NCBI GenBank assembly: GCA_001465935.1 | Contig: LNKV01000046.1 | Location: 372,001 to 436,000 of the forward strand | DNA length: 64,000 nt | From: Clarireedia homoeocarpa | Taxonomy: Eukaryota > Ascomycota > Leotiomycetes > Helotiales > Rutstroemiaceae | Direction of reading: 5' to 3' | Made by a program: the position numbers and the translations under genes | Notes under the pieces: generated by a model | What the model was told of the DNA's origin: nothing | The model's database searches: none | The model's input: only the letters and a program-made list of their open reading frames with translations | Part shown: positions 1-11,189 of the stretch, piece by piece | Position numbering within the stretch: the first letter of the stretch is position 1 | How the letters are laid out: each line of letters starts with the position of its first letter

Positions 1-390
1 AGAAATCAGGACGGGTGGTACTTTGTACTGGATAGGTAAAAGGCACAGTGGCGGTGTGCATGAATTTCTTTCCCAGCGACAAAGGACTAGGACTACAAGG
101 GACATCCGTATACATCTTTATACATCTTTATACACTGGTAGGTTAAGGGATGAGAGATGGGACGAAAGTACTTGTATGTACATAGTACTTGTATGTACTT
201 TACCAACACAGAATTGTGGCATTTGGGCGGCACTTGGGTGGCAATTTTGAAAAAGACGCTGGAAAACTTTTGTACATGTGTTGGGCACCTTAGTCGCTGT
301 CAAAGTGTGTACTGGCATGGCAGTAAGCTTATCACATCGAATCCAATCGCCTTGTGTTTCTGTTTGCCTTTGAGTCCACTGTCTGTCAAT

Positions 391-540
391 CACATCCACA
401 CCCTCACCCACACACCCACACACCCACAACCTATATCCACACCCACATCCACATATCCACCCACACCCACATCCACATATCCACACCCACATCCACATAT
501 CCACACACCCACATCCACATATCCACACCCACATCCACAT
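391..540. repeat. CCACATCCACATAT / CACACCC satellite
   Basis: Imperfect array of short C/A-rich units in which ACATCCACATATCCACACCC recurs about four times, merging on the left into CACACCCA runs. It gives long artefactual open frames on both strands. Confidence 0.85.
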
Positions 541-1105
541 CTGTCATGCAACCTCATAATTAGGCTTGGGATCCGACACCGAGCATCCGTTCTGTTCAGG
601 ACAGGAAAATCAGCACAAGGAAAAATGAATGAGGTGTGGGCCCCTACATAATAACACTTCCACGCACGTTTCTTCCAAGCGTTCCAGAAGGGTGGCCAAG
701 CTCTCAAGGAGAATATATATATACACATATAATGTATACACACACATATAATATACCCAATGGAGCATAGCTCTCAAGCATAAGTCACTCAGTCACTCCA
801 ATGCATTTGCATTCCTTGGATATGCAGAATTGCTCCTCCTCTTATCCATCTACGTAATCTACAAAGTATACAGTATCTATTCTAGATATAAAATCTGCCT
901 GTGAGATTACCTTTTCGGTGCATCATTGCCCGTAACCATAAATTCCTTTGTACAAAGTAAATCCCCCTCAACCCAAGCTCCGGAAACGCTTCTCCTAGGT
1001 TCAGACCAGTCCCGGTCCCCTTTGGAAAAACCGGGGAAGCGTCTGAAAAATCAATGGAAGCTCGGGAAGGCAGTACCGTATGGAGGGAGGGAGGTAGCAG
1101 TAATC

Positions 1106-1170
1106 CATAATCATAGTCATAGTCATAGTCATAGTCATAATCTTAATCATAGTCTTAATCATAATCTTGC
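1106..1170. repeat. CATAGT/CATAAT hexamer tract
   Basis: Tandem TCATAG units that degrade into TCATAATCTTAA variants. A run of ATT triplets lies further right, near 1,465-1,484. Confidence 0.8.
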
Positions 1171-1737
1171 GTACCTTCGTACCCCGTACCCCGTCCATCT
1201 GCCCATCTGTTCATCACCCGCCGACGGACAGACAGGCAAGCAAGCGGTGTGAGTTGGAAGAGGGGGGAAGGGGGGGAAGGGGGGAAAGGCCCAAGTCCGC
1301 GGTGAGTACTTCGTACTGTACGTGAGTGAGAAAAGCTCCGAATACTTCGTACCAAAAAGCCAAAATGACCTTTTCTCTAACAATGTACGAGGGGGATCTT
1401 GCTCAGGTCAGGGCTTGGTGCGACCTGAACACTGGTCATCTGATGCTCCAAAAATGATATTACGATTATTATTATTATTATTATAGAAAGCCACAACCGT
1501 TTTTACGAGCTTTCGTGTTTGGTTCGGCTCAGGTCCCAGGTCCAGGTCCAGATGCAGACACGACCGGGTCCTGGAACTGGAACTGGAACTGGAACTGGCT
1601 GGGTCGCGAGTCTTTGACCGTCAGCCTTGGATAGATGGATAGAAATGCTTAGATGTTGATGTTCAGATTAGACTAGATGTACGAGGTAAGATTACCTCAT
1701 ATAGTTAGTACCTCATATAGTTACTACATTGGGTTAC

Positions 1738-1862
1738 AATATCCAATATCTATATCTATATCTAAAATCTATATCCAATATCTAATATCCAATATCCAAC
1801 ATCTAAATATGCAATATCCAACATCTAAATATGCAATATCCAACATCTAAATATGCATATCC
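1738..1862. repeat. ATATCT tract followed by a 22-nt tandem repeat
   Basis: ATATCTATATCT units are followed by about three copies of a 22-nt unit containing CAATATCCAACATCTAAATATG (1,795-1,858 approximately). The copies are nearly identical, so the expansion looks recent. Confidence 0.75.
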
Positions 1863-2195
1863 ACGAATAGCTTCATTCTTCTTCATTCTTCTTCTAGAAG
1901 GAAACTCACATCCTTCTTTAGTTCGCAGAAGCTGAAACCGAAAGTCTTCACCCTGACACCCTCCCACACCTCCGTATGTTGTGGTTGTGTTCAACGCTGT
2001 CACTCCCCCACTCTATTTAGTGGGGGGTGCGATGGAAGGGCAAAAAGGTGCTATGGAAAGGCAAAAGGGTCCCCTAAATGACTCGCAGTGGAGCTGAGAG
2101 TGAGAGTGAGTGAGAGTAGAGTAGGAACCAACGTAAGAAAATTTAACACCTTTTTTTTCCCCCCTTCATTCTCTTTGGTGGGGTGAAAAATGTGA

Positions 2196-2312
2196 AAATT
2201 CTTTTTTTTCTTCTTCATCATCATCATCTTCTTCTTCTTCTTCTTCTTCTTCATCATCATCATCTTCTTCTTCATCATCTTCATCTTCTTCATCTTCTTC
2301 TTTATCCTGCAT
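2196..2312. repeat. CTT/CAT trinucleotide tract
   Basis: Mixed (CTT)n and (CAT)n runs of about 115 nt, pyrimidine-rich on the + strand. The minus-strand frame through it encodes only Lys/Met runs, so it is not taken as coding. Confidence 0.85.
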
Positions 2313-2548
2313 TTTTCTCTCTTGTTCCTACCCAATCCAAATCCTTCCGTCACTAATTGAGCCGCATGTCGTCGAACAAGCCACACCATCTGCATACACT
2401 TCGCACTCACACGCATACGGTAACACACACATAAGTTACGCAACCTCGCATTTCCTGGCATTTTCCTCGCATCTCCTCGCATCTCCTCTCATCATGATGA
2501 GCTGGCGTACCTAGCTCTAGCCGCCATCTCCTTTGTAAATTGACTCAA

Positions 2549-2655
2549 CAGTCATCCAACCATCCAACCATCCAACCATCCAACCATCCAACCATCCAAC
2601 CATTCAACCATCCAACCATCCAACCATCCAGCCGTCCAGCCATCCATCCAGCCAA
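2549..2655. repeat. (CCAACCAT)n minisatellite
   Basis: About eleven copies of the octamer CCAACCAT. The right end drifts into CCAGCCGT/CCAGCCAT variants. Confidence 0.9.
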
Positions 2656-4234
2656 CACCCCGAACCCATCCATCTGTCTGTCTCGCCTGTTTAGTCCCAA
2701 ACAACAAACAGCTCAACGATCGACCGCGCCTCTACTGCACCCACCTCCACCACTGCAGCTCCAGCACGCACACGGCAAAAGGAAACACGCCAGCCAGCAG
2801 CAACGGGGCCTGGAATTACGGCCATATCCGACCACTCAAAGTATTCAATATTTTATTTTATTTTCAATAATGGACGTTCAATAAATTTGCTGTCTAGTAC
2901 TTTGTAGACCTGGTTTCCGGTTATGATACTACTGGATATGTTACATCGACGCCCTTTAATACTACATCCGACTTTTTCAGCAGGGCGGCAACGGGAGACG
3001 GGAAACGGAAAACGGGAAACGGGAAACGGGACCCTAGAAAGGAAGAACGTATTTCCATCAAGAGATTGTTTCTCTCGGCTTCGCTTCCAACTTTCAACCC
3101 ACCACTTCCAACGCCTTTTTCTCATTTCACCACATACCTATGGACTTTACACAAGAAAATTGTCTCAATTTGCAGCGTCTCATTCTTTTTTCGGCACTTT
3201 GAACATCTCCACCAATTTCTATCGAATTGGGTACTTTGCTCAAGTTCGAGCTGGTGTGGATTTTCTCTTCAATCAAGGATTGAATGCAAACGATTTGGAG
3301 AATTAATGAGCTTCGCATTGCAATACCCACGCATTTTACAACAACAGGCATAGTCGTTCACGAGAAAGTCAGAAATTGTCTTTGAGAAAGAAACAATTAT
3401 GAAATCTAGAGGCCATCACAGAAGGTGAGTGGGTGAATGTGAAGGTGAAGGTTGTCTTTCTACATCTCCCCGACAGCTCTTCCAAGTACTGAAATCTGCA
3501 AAAATCTGCCTTTCTTCCCATAACCTCTAATGGAATGATGAAAGGTACAAGGTTACTCTCCAAAACAGCATCGCATTCTTCTTTAAAGCATAGATGAGGC
3601 TGCCTCTTTTCCTTTCATTTCTCTTGCTTTTCTTTCATATGCTCTCTTTTCCAACACCCATCCATCCAACCCTCCCCAGCAAACAGCAGCTTAAAATGAT
3701 GAACATCCAGATAGGGACAGCTTATGTCAATATTGACATGTGATGTGAACTGGACGAATATTTTAGTAGATGCTTCGTATTTTCTGAAAGCTTGCTTTTG
3801 CTGAGATGGGTGTTGGATAAGATGGAAGTGTGTTGGTTGAGTTGTTGGATGAGATGGAAGTGTGGTATTTGGTTGAATTGTTGATGTACTCGCTTGCCAC
3901 TTTCCTTGATGGTTATTGAATATGATTGCTGGAATATTTTGTGTGGTGATGGGGACTGAGTTTATATGATGGATGAGGACATGGAGAAATACAAATTACA
4001 TCGGTTCAGTCCGCAGAAGCAGACTCAGGCGTATCTCTTTCAGCTCAATATATTAGAGATCCTCTCACTAGTTGTTTAGATGGACAAATAAATAGCTATC
4101 AAATTCAATCCATTGCACAAGTATATAACCTTCCCAACTTCGCTTTGATTCTATCTCCATTTAAAATGATATATGACATGTGCAATCCTATCAACCCATA
4201 TAGTCTATATGTATGCTCTCAAATATCTATTACC

Positions 4235-5215
4235 CTCCATCTCTCCCCTATCTTCTTCCCTCTCCCTCTCCCTCTCTCTCCCTTTTCTTTTCTTTCCTAT
4301 CCCATTCCCCATCCCCATCCTCAACCTAAACCCTATTCCTTCAATTATTCATTCCTTCATTCATTCATTCATTCATTCTTATCCACCTCATCCACCTCCT
4401 CCACTTCCTCCTATTCATCTTTCCAATCCAATCCAATCCAATCCAATCCAATCCAGTCTATTCAAACCCCCCTCACCCTCCCATCCTATCCTATCCTATC
4501 CTATCCTGCTCCAGTCCCACCCGCGTTCCATTCCGTTCCGTTTTATTCGGTCCCATACTCTCTCTCTCTCTATCCTATCCCCATCCCCATCCCCATCCCC
4601 ATCCCCATCCCTATCTCACTCACTCACTCACTCAATCTGCAATCTACTTTAAATTCACTCATTCGACCTCTCATCTCATCTCATCTCATCTCATCTCATC
4701 TCTTTTCACCTATCTATCTATCTTCCTTCCTTTCTCCAAGTTACTTTGTGTATTTTGGGTATTATCAATTCTGTCCTATCCTATCCTATCCTATGCTATC
4801 CTATATAATCCTCTACTCACTCAATTTCCCATGCTCATTTCCATTCTCATTCTCATTCTCATTCTCAGTCCAGCTGATATAAGTTATAATCATTCCGATT
4901 CTCTTTCTATCCTATCCTATCCTATCCACCCATCCACAACCACAACTCACAACTCACAACTCACAACTCACAACCACAAGCACAAACATCCCAGCAATCC
5001 AACCTCCTGTCCTATCTATCTATTATCCCTCAGCAAATCCAAATCCAAATCCAAATCCCGTCCAAAACAGTCTCTAATTCCATCGATGCCCCTCGGATTG
5101 ATTGATTGATTGATTGATTCATTGCAGATACATACCCCTCCTTCTCCTCTTCTCTTCTCTTCTCTTCATCCCTCCCCCCCAATCAATCAATCAATCAATC
5201 AATCAACCACCCCTC
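4235..5215 (+). repeat. Mosaic of 4-7 nt microsatellites, pyrimidine-skewed
   Basis: Successive short arrays in the order CCCTCT, ATTC, CCAAT, CCTAT, CCCCAT, TCTCA, CCTAT again, TTCTCA, CCTAT again, CAACTCA, AAATCC, TTGA, TCTTC and AATC. The + strand is nearly G-free throughout. Several motifs come back after interruption, such as CCTAT near 4,481, 4,776 and 4,905. This suggests repeated local slippage and duplication rather than one expansion. Confidence 0.85.
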
Positions 5216-5328
5216 CCATACCATACACCACACACCCCGCAGCAAAAACAAACAAACAAGCCCAAACTCAACTCAATTCAACTTACACCAATCCCAAAGG
5301 AACAGACATACAACCGAGAAAGGTAGGG

Positions 5329-5357
5329 CGGGGGGGGGGGGGAACAACGGAAACCAG

Positions 5358-5388
<31 letters not shown>

Positions 5389-5525
5389 ACACGCTAACAA
5401 ACTCACTCGCTCACTCACTCACTCACTTCGTCACCACAAGGCATGTAGAAAAGAAAGGCGGGGGGGGGGAAACACACACAAAAACACACACAAACAAAAC
5501 AAAAAAAAAAAAAAAAAAAAAAAAA
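5329..5525. repeat. Poly(G) then two poly(A) homopolymer runs
   Basis: A G run of about 14 (5,329-5,342), an A run of about 29 (5,359-5,387), another G run near 5,460 and a second A run of about 25 (5,501-5,525). The exact lengths should not be trusted from any one assembly. Confidence 0.85.
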
Positions 5526-5696
5526 GAATTAAAAAAAAACCGGCAAGAATCGCGAAACTAGATCAACCAATCAATCAATAAACCAACAAATTCTTGCATG
5601 CTGTAGAGATGGATGGTTGGACGGATGTAGAGTAAAAACCAAGCTCGGATAGATATAAAATATTTCACAAATAGTATATAAAAAAAAAAACGTCCA

Positions 5697-7208
5697 CTAC
5701 TCCCTCATCTTTACATAATTCGAAGGGAAAATGCCTGTTCGACCACCAATTGTACCAGTCCTATTATGCAAAAGTTAGTTTTGTGCATCTCCCTTTCTTT
5801 TCTCATCTCAATCACCCCCAAAGAAAATAGAAAGAAAAAAAAAAAAACATACCACCAATCCTCATTACTATCCGTCTTCTTCGTAACCGTAATGATATCC
5901 CCCTTCTTAAACCCCAAATCCCCCGGTTGATCCGCATCAAACGTAAACTGTGCCACTGCCTCGTTACTCCGCAACCCCGCCGTCTTACTCGTAAACATTG
6001 GTTTCGGTGCCGCTGGTCTTCCCGGTCCCACTTTGCCCCCCGTCCGCGGCGACGGCGCATCCGTATACACGTAATCGTCGTCAAACCCGGTCCCTGAGCG
6101 GTTCCGCCCGGCCGATGATCCGCCCGTGGGCTGTCGGTCGTAGATGTCGTCTGCCCAGGTACTTGCACGTTTCGGTCTATCGCTGTAGACATAATCGTCG
6201 TTTGCGCCGCGGCCCATTCCCATGCTGGCGCCGCGGCCGTGACGCACGCCTTCTCCGTATGCGCTTCCTCTCCGGCCCTCCCAAACTACGTCGTCGTGGC
6301 GCTCGTCGTAGACAGGGATATCGTTGTAGATGCCATCATCTGCGCTTATTCCCGCAAAGACCTTCGAGTTCAGAATCGACATCAAAGGTTGCGCAGCGGG
6401 CGGCGCACGAACCGCACCACCCAGTAGTTCCGCGGCCGTAAACCTCCGGCCGTACAATTTCTCATTCGCATCTCGCCTCTCAATAATCATACTGCCCTCG
6501 ATACTGACACCCGCAAAAAGGCCCTTCGTCTTTGAGTAACTGAATACACCCGCGACACCTTTCAAACTTGCCGCTCCAGCCGCTTCCGCATTCCGTCCGA
6601 CGGGTCCAGCTGCTAGACTAACATTTCCACCCAGTGTGAGAGAACCCGCTTGCGAGAAGGTTCGCACGGCTGCGGCGTCGTTGAGGATGAATACGAAATC
6701 TGTAAGCTCGAATCCAATTTGTCCACCGAAACCACCGCCGCCGAGGCCGATTGCTGAGGGTGCACTCCAGGATCCGTCGGACAGCCGCGCAACTACGACT
6801 CCGTTACCATAACGACCGGAGCCGAGGAATCCAGCTTTTAGAACTGTCAGAACTACGAGACCCTACCGGAATAGCTGGTTAGCGCGGGTTTGGGGACAGA
6901 GAGGCAGTGAATGGGAAGGAAAGGACTTGATGACCAGCTTACTTTTGCTTGCGCGAGAATATGTGGTGGAATGATTTTGTCGGGTCCGAAAGCTTGTCGC
7001 GGGTCTATGAACGATGCTAGTATCTTTCCGCACTTTTTGCATTCCGCTGATTGAAGAGAGAGTTAGCAAGCTCAAGTCTTCTGCCGATTGCGGTCGTTTC
7101 CACAGAAAGAAAGAAAGCTTGGAGATTTCGTAAGGCTGGATAGATAGGATAGATTAACAACTTACAAGCCATAGACTGCGGAAGCGGGTTATTAATTCCT
7201 AAAGGCAT
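5697..7208 (-). CDS. YSC84: Ysc84/SH3YL1-like actin-binding SH3 protein
   Basis: The product is about 406 aa from four exons: 7208-7166, 7046-6943, 6862-5853 and 5760-5697. The N-terminal ~220 residues form the Ysc84 (SYLF/DUF500) lipid- and actin-binding domain. The CKKC-GKILASFIDPRQAFG segment and the glycine-rich GLGGGGFGGQIGFE block are visible. A disordered Tyr/Asp/Arg/Gly-rich linker follows, then a C-terminal SH3 domain with its DWW signature and the closing GIFPSNYV split over the last intron. In yeast, Lsb3/Ysc84 bind Las17 and act at cortical actin patches in endocytosis; the same role is inferred. The start follows the usual short MPLGINNPLP N terminus and a GTAAGT donor 43 nt later. 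The third intron contains a T-rich stretch that hides the SH3 end from simple ORF calls. It is divergent to SFT1. Confidence 0.92.
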
Positions 7209-8149
7209 CTTGAAGGTATCTTTCTCTGCGCCGCAAGATTCGATTGTATATTGTAGAAAATGTGAGAATGAAGTGAGGTGACTTTAACGTGGAATTGTCG
7301 TTTTATCCTGCGACGCAGAACCAAGCTATCTGGCTGAGTCTCTGCCTAGCTAATAACTGTGCAGACGTGGGGGACCTTTCCGTTCGCAACCGGAGAATCC
7401 GAACGCTCCAATTCAGCTTTTATCTCCGTCGCAAAGTGCTTCTCGTCTTGAATGTAAGATTTATGAATCTATCCGATACTGGAACGCATATGTATGTTTG
7501 CCAGCAGAAGAATTGAATGTTAGAAGAAAGAACTCAATCAAATCATGAGTAAACGGTCTCGGAAAGTTTGTTCAAAAATATTCCCGTTATGTTGACGTCG
7601 TGTGTACGTGCGCAGGTGCAAGATGGTAATCATTTCTTAGCTGGAATTTCGGGCGAAACTTTCGGCCTGGGTAGAGCGCTGTAAATAAAACCGACCCGAA
7701 AAAGTGTGGCTGAGTTCCAGCCTCTCTCACCCGATCCCTCGTCACCACCCCAATTTGGCTTTGGACTAGAGTATCAATCGAAGTTCATGCTGCGAATTGT
7801 CCACGAGATCCACGAACCCACCAATCTCAACATACAAAGGCCTTCTGCACCATCTAACCTTCCCTCCGCCACTCGATATCCCGTCGGTCTATCCCGTCGC
7901 CGCACTTCATCCAGAAACTCAGAATCCACATCCCCGTTAGACAAAGAGCCGCTAGCTACGCTACTCTCGTTCCCAGCTCTCGAAACACATCATCAAACAA
8001 CCCTCCTGTTTCCGTTTCCCGCAACTTCTATTCGCACACAACGAACACCACCCTCCCACAAAACAGTACACTCTATCGCCTCACCAACACTCATCTCCCT
8101 CAAACAAATACGACTCAAAAATCGCATAAACCCCACTCCATCCAGCACA
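7209..8149. other. Shared 5' region of YSC84 and SFT1
   Basis: About 940 nt between two divergent genes, so it must hold both promoters. The final ~450 nt before the SFT1 ATG are CT/CA-rich, like a long 5' leader. No TATA box, tRNA or small gene stands out. Confidence 0.5.
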
Positions 8150-8520
8150 ATGTCCGACGCATACGAGCGCGAGCGCCAGAACAATTCCCGCCTGGAGGAA
8201 CTCTCTGCGAAAGTGACCGCTCTGCGCGGCGTCACTATAGATATATACGACAATGCCCGCGCGCAAGATGTCATTGATAATACCGTATGCTATGCAACCC
8301 CCGCCTTTCTATTCTATCCCCATTCTGTGCTCTACAATGGCTAACTATTTCCACTCCACAGAACGACACATTCAGCAGCATGTCCGCCTCACTAAAAGGC
8401 TCTGCCGGCCGTCTCACCCGCATGGCATCGCAAGGGAATAAAGTGGCGATATTTAAGCTGTCTGGGATACTTATAGGGAGTGTGATGGCGTTGTGGTTCT
8501 TATGGGGGCTGTTTGTATGA
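8150..8520 (+). CDS. SFT1: Bet1-family Golgi SNARE Sft1
   Basis: A tail-anchored protein of 97 aa, the same length as yeast Sft1. Exon 1 is 8150-8284 and exon 2 is 8362-8520; the intron has a GTATGC donor and a CACAG acceptor. The Qc-SNARE heptad region runs from about residue 10 to 70 (RLEELSAKVTALRGVTIDIY, then DVIDNT|NDTFSSM across the junction). One C-terminal membrane anchor follows (about residues 75-97, ILIGSVMALWFLWGLFV). Sft1 works in retrograde and intra-Golgi fusion with Sed5, Gos1 and Ykt6. The frame is open upstream to 7706, but that part is Ser/Pro-rich 5' leader. The ATG at 8150 begins the conserved MSDAYERE N terminus. Convergent with the ArfGAP gene. Confidence 0.92.
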
Positions 8521-8984
8521 TCTGAATGGGAGAATCGCGGAGATCTTTGAATGGAACGATAGGTTCGGGAGATCAGAATAGTAGAAAGAGACAGTTGAGT
8601 CGTTTCGTAGGATACATAGACTGCATGATATACAGTACAAGCAGAAGTGCCGGACAAGGAGTCTTGGTGGGGAAAAGAGAGGAGACGAATTGTATTATAT
8701 GGATGGGTACATACGTGTACTTTGGCATAGCTATGGGCGTTGTGGTTTTGGTTCGTATGGATTTCAATAAGCTTTTGAGGGTTTATATGTACAAGATGAG
8801 GTTAACCAGGCAGGATACTTGGAAATCAGACGCGACACACGTGTAGGAGACGAATTACGAATATCAACATACAAGAACAACACCTGTAATACATAAGACT
8901 TTTGAACTCCAGCCACGCCGCTATTCATTCATCATTTATAGGATATTCTATGCTGTAAAATTCCAACTTTCTCAATACATTTCC

Positions 8985-10742
8985 TCACTGCCACACATTC
9001 GAGAATAAATCTTCACCACCGAACCCACTTCCCGAAGGTTTAGCTGTCGAGTTTGGGTTCGCTGCGGGTGTTACTGGCGCCGCACTGCTCCATCCCCCAA
9101 AGTCATCATCCGCAGCTACTTTTGGTGCACTAGTCGTTGTGCTAAAACCACCTCCTCCACCAGGAACTATACTTTGGTTGGCTAATCCACCCCATCCGCC
9201 GAAGTCTCCAGAGCTAGTTTGAGGGGGTGGTGCGGGTTTGCTAAGAGTAGGACTGGGTTTGGCAGCTCCCCAAGCGTCGTTGGATCCCCATGCATCAGTG
9301 TTTCCCCATCCACTACTCATAGCCGGTGCTGCTGGTGAAGATTTCGGTCCAGACGAAGCTGTAGGACTAGAGAGGTTGAAGACAGATGATTGTGGGGGAG
9401 GAGATACTAGAGTTTGCTTTGGTGGTGAGGTAGTAGTAGCTTGTGGAGCTGGGGTGGAGAAATCGAAGAGGTCACCTAAGGCCGAACTTGCATTTGTTGA
9501 CTGAGGAGCTGGCGAAGCACCTGGTGCTGAATCAAAAGCTCCAAATCCGCTGTTAGAGCTAAACGTCCTAGAGGCTTGTGGGGGAGCCGGTGCAGCTTTT
9601 GATTTTGTGTCAAAGAACCCTCCGCCACTGAGTGGGGGAGACGAGACTTGAGATGGTGTAGATCGGTGGTTAGTAAGATTGCCAAGGTTTGAGAATGCGG
9701 AAGGCTTTGGTTGAGGTGCTGGAGATGTGGTAGTATTGGAAAAGCTCAAGCTGCTAAATGCGTCGGTCATGCCGCCAAAGGTTGATCGTTGTGGCGATTG
9801 TTGGGGCACAGCCTGCATTCCGCTAAAAGATCCTGACGACGCATGCGATATCTGCACAGTTTGCGGTTGAACTTGTGGCCTAGGAGCAGATGCATAAAGT
9901 GACAAGATTGATTGCTTCAGATCAGGTCGAGATTGGGCGCCTGGCGCTGGGGTTGTACTCGTTGGTCGGCTCGGAGGTGCAGGCTCAGTGCCAAAGAAGT
10001 CCAAGCCTAACAGAGAATCCGCAGGCTTTGTCTGTTTTGGAGGAGCGGGTTCGGATTTTGGCGGAGGCCTCGTAGACGCAGGGCCGGTTGTATTCGCGCG
10101 CGGAGGTGGGGAGATATCATCTCCAAAAAGATCCTGCTGCGGTGCAGCGCTGACGGCTGGAGTTGAGGTTTGACTTGATGTGCCGGCAGCCCTCTGAGAC
10201 GTCGATCTTTCCAGAGCATGCTTCTCTTTAACAAGACCGAGAGGAATGTCATCATCTCCATCCACGTCGAGAGTTGCTGGGTCCGGAATCCCACCGTCCA
10301 TAACCCATCTCTTAGAATCATATTTTGTCCTGATAAAGTTCTCGATTTTGGCCTCCGACGGAACGTGTCCTGGAGCCAACTTTGCTTCCCAATATTTATT
10401 CGCTCTTGCGTTTCCCCATTTCAGCACGCTTTGTACTTGCTCGTCCGTCCAAGAATCCAAGTCGACAGATTTCACCCGGCTTATGTGTGTTCCCATGCCA
10501 CGATGTATTCCGGAACATCTTATGCACATAAAAACTCCCAGATTCCAACTTGCCCATCTTGGATCTGCAAGACCATTGAGGTCAGCTAGGTTGTCACTGG
10601 CGTGAACAATGGAATGACAAAACTTACGTTTATTTCTTTTACAATCAACACATATCTTATTGCATTCGAGTTTCAGCAGGCTTTTGATAGTCTGTGTGTT
10701 CTGCGCAGTGCGGTCTGCTTGAGGATTTCCTCTACGTGACAT
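8985..10742 (-). CDS. AGE2: Age2/SMAP-type ArfGAP
   Basis: A 564-aa product from two exons: 10742-10628 and 10564-8985, with a 63-nt intron cutting the zinc finger. The N-terminal ArfGAP domain (~residues 12-135) shows the zinc motif CVDC…CIRC, the arginine-finger region SGIHRGMGTHISRVKS and a W-rich helix. The remaining ~430 residues are a disordered Pro/Ser/Gln/Thr tail with repeated Phe-Gly, DLFG/DLFD and GGWG motifs. In this family such motifs contact clathrin and adaptors. The protein should stimulate GTP hydrolysis on Arf1 at the trans-Golgi and endosomes. The ATG at 10742 gives MSRRGNPQ; the in-frame residues upstream look like leader. Yeast Age2 is shorter (about 298 aa), so the tail is long. 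Confidence 0.9.
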   Translation of the reverse strand: MSRRGNPQADRTAQNTQTIKSLLKLECNKICVDCKRNKRKFCHSIVHASDNLADLNGLADPRWASWNLGVFMCIRCSGIHRGMGTHISRVKSVDLDSWTDEQVQSVLKWGNARANKYWEAKLAPGHVPSEAKIENFIRTKYDSKRWVMDGGIPDPATLDVDGDDDIPLGLVKEKHALERSTSQRAAGTSSQTSTPAVSAAPQQDLFGDDISPPPRANTTGPASTRPPPKSEPAPPKQTKPADSLLGLDFFGTEPAPPSRPTSTTPAPGAQSRPDLKQSILSLYASAPRPQVQPQTVQISHASSGSFSGMQAVPQQSPQRSTFGGMTDAFSSLSFSNTTTSPAPQPKPSAFSNLGNLTNHRSTPSQVSSPPLSGGGFFDTKSKAAPAPPQASRTFSSNSGFGAFDSAPGASPAPQSTNASSALGDLFDFSTPAPQATTTSPPKQTLVSPPPQSSVFNLSSPTASSGPKSSPAAPAMSSGWGNTDAWGSNDAWGAAKPSPTLSKPAPPPQTSSGDFGGWGGLANQSIVPGGGGGFSTTTSAPKVAADDDFGGWSSAAPVTPAANPNSTAKPSGSGFGGEDLFSNVWQ

Positions 10743-11189
10743 GATCCTTCTCTGAGTAAGAAATCCGTATACGATAAAGTGCAAATGATATCAGATCTTG
10801 TATCGCGATTCGAAGAAGTTGTGGCTGGAGTCTTTGAATGTTGCGTTTTGTCTGAAAGGAGAGATTCTTGATTCCTCATGTGCACGCACTTCCAGCAAGA
10901 CCAGTACCCAGTACGTGGCTCTATTGAAAATTTAGGTGGAGACATCAAATCAGAGGCGGACTTTGTGGGGTCCAAGCGTTCGGACTAAACGTCACAGCTG
11001 AGCTTGATTATTGGTGGGGGATCATCAAGGGGACTGCATGTGTGTAATGGTGCATTTCAAATACTCCCGAGGTGGCTGATGTTGAAGAAGTACAAAGAAG
11101 TCAATGATTCCACATACCTGAACATATCCATGTCCTGTTGATGATATATAATTCCAATCCAAACTCAAGCTCCTCTATATAAGTTCCTC
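10743..11189. other. Divergent promoter region AGE2/MsrB
   Basis: About 450 nt between two divergent starts. The only clear element is the TATA box next to the MsrB gene, listed separately. Confidence 0.5.
11176..11183 (+). promoter_or_regulatory. TATA box of the MsrB gene
   Basis: TATATAAG sits only 7 nt before the first in-frame ATG of the MsrB gene (11190). If it is used, transcription should begin inside or beyond that ATG, favouring the downstream ATGs at 11316 or 11370. Confidence 0.55.

Larger units (their letters stand above)
1..5696. other. Gene-poor, repeat-rich intergenic region
   Basis: No open frame here has codon structure, splice signals or domain content that I would call a gene. 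The longer frames are translations of simple repeats (His/Thr/Pro, Ser/Pro/Ile or Lys runs). The stretch holds many microsatellites, listed separately. From about 4,200 to 5,320 the + strand is almost devoid of G, which looks like a transcript leader or a mutational skew. It lies on the 3' side of the Ysc84-like gene, and whatever gene lies to the left is outside the window. Confidence 0.7.

Noticed and set aside
354..743. Overlapping open frames on both strands
   Set aside because: They translate the CCACATCCACATAT satellite into low-complexity peptide; no ATG context, introns or family.
2051..2482. 143-codon minus-strand frame rich in Lys and Met
   Set aside because: Produced by the CTT/CAT tract; flanking residues match nothing.
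391..5206. Possible CRISPR-like arrays among the tandem repeats
   Set aside because: Repeats are contiguous without unique spacers, and the DNA is eukaryotic.
4145..5397. Long + strand frames of 245, 159, 92 and 95 codons
   Set aside because: Pure Ser/Pro/Ile/Leu repeat translation; open only because the strand lacks G and A-rich stops.
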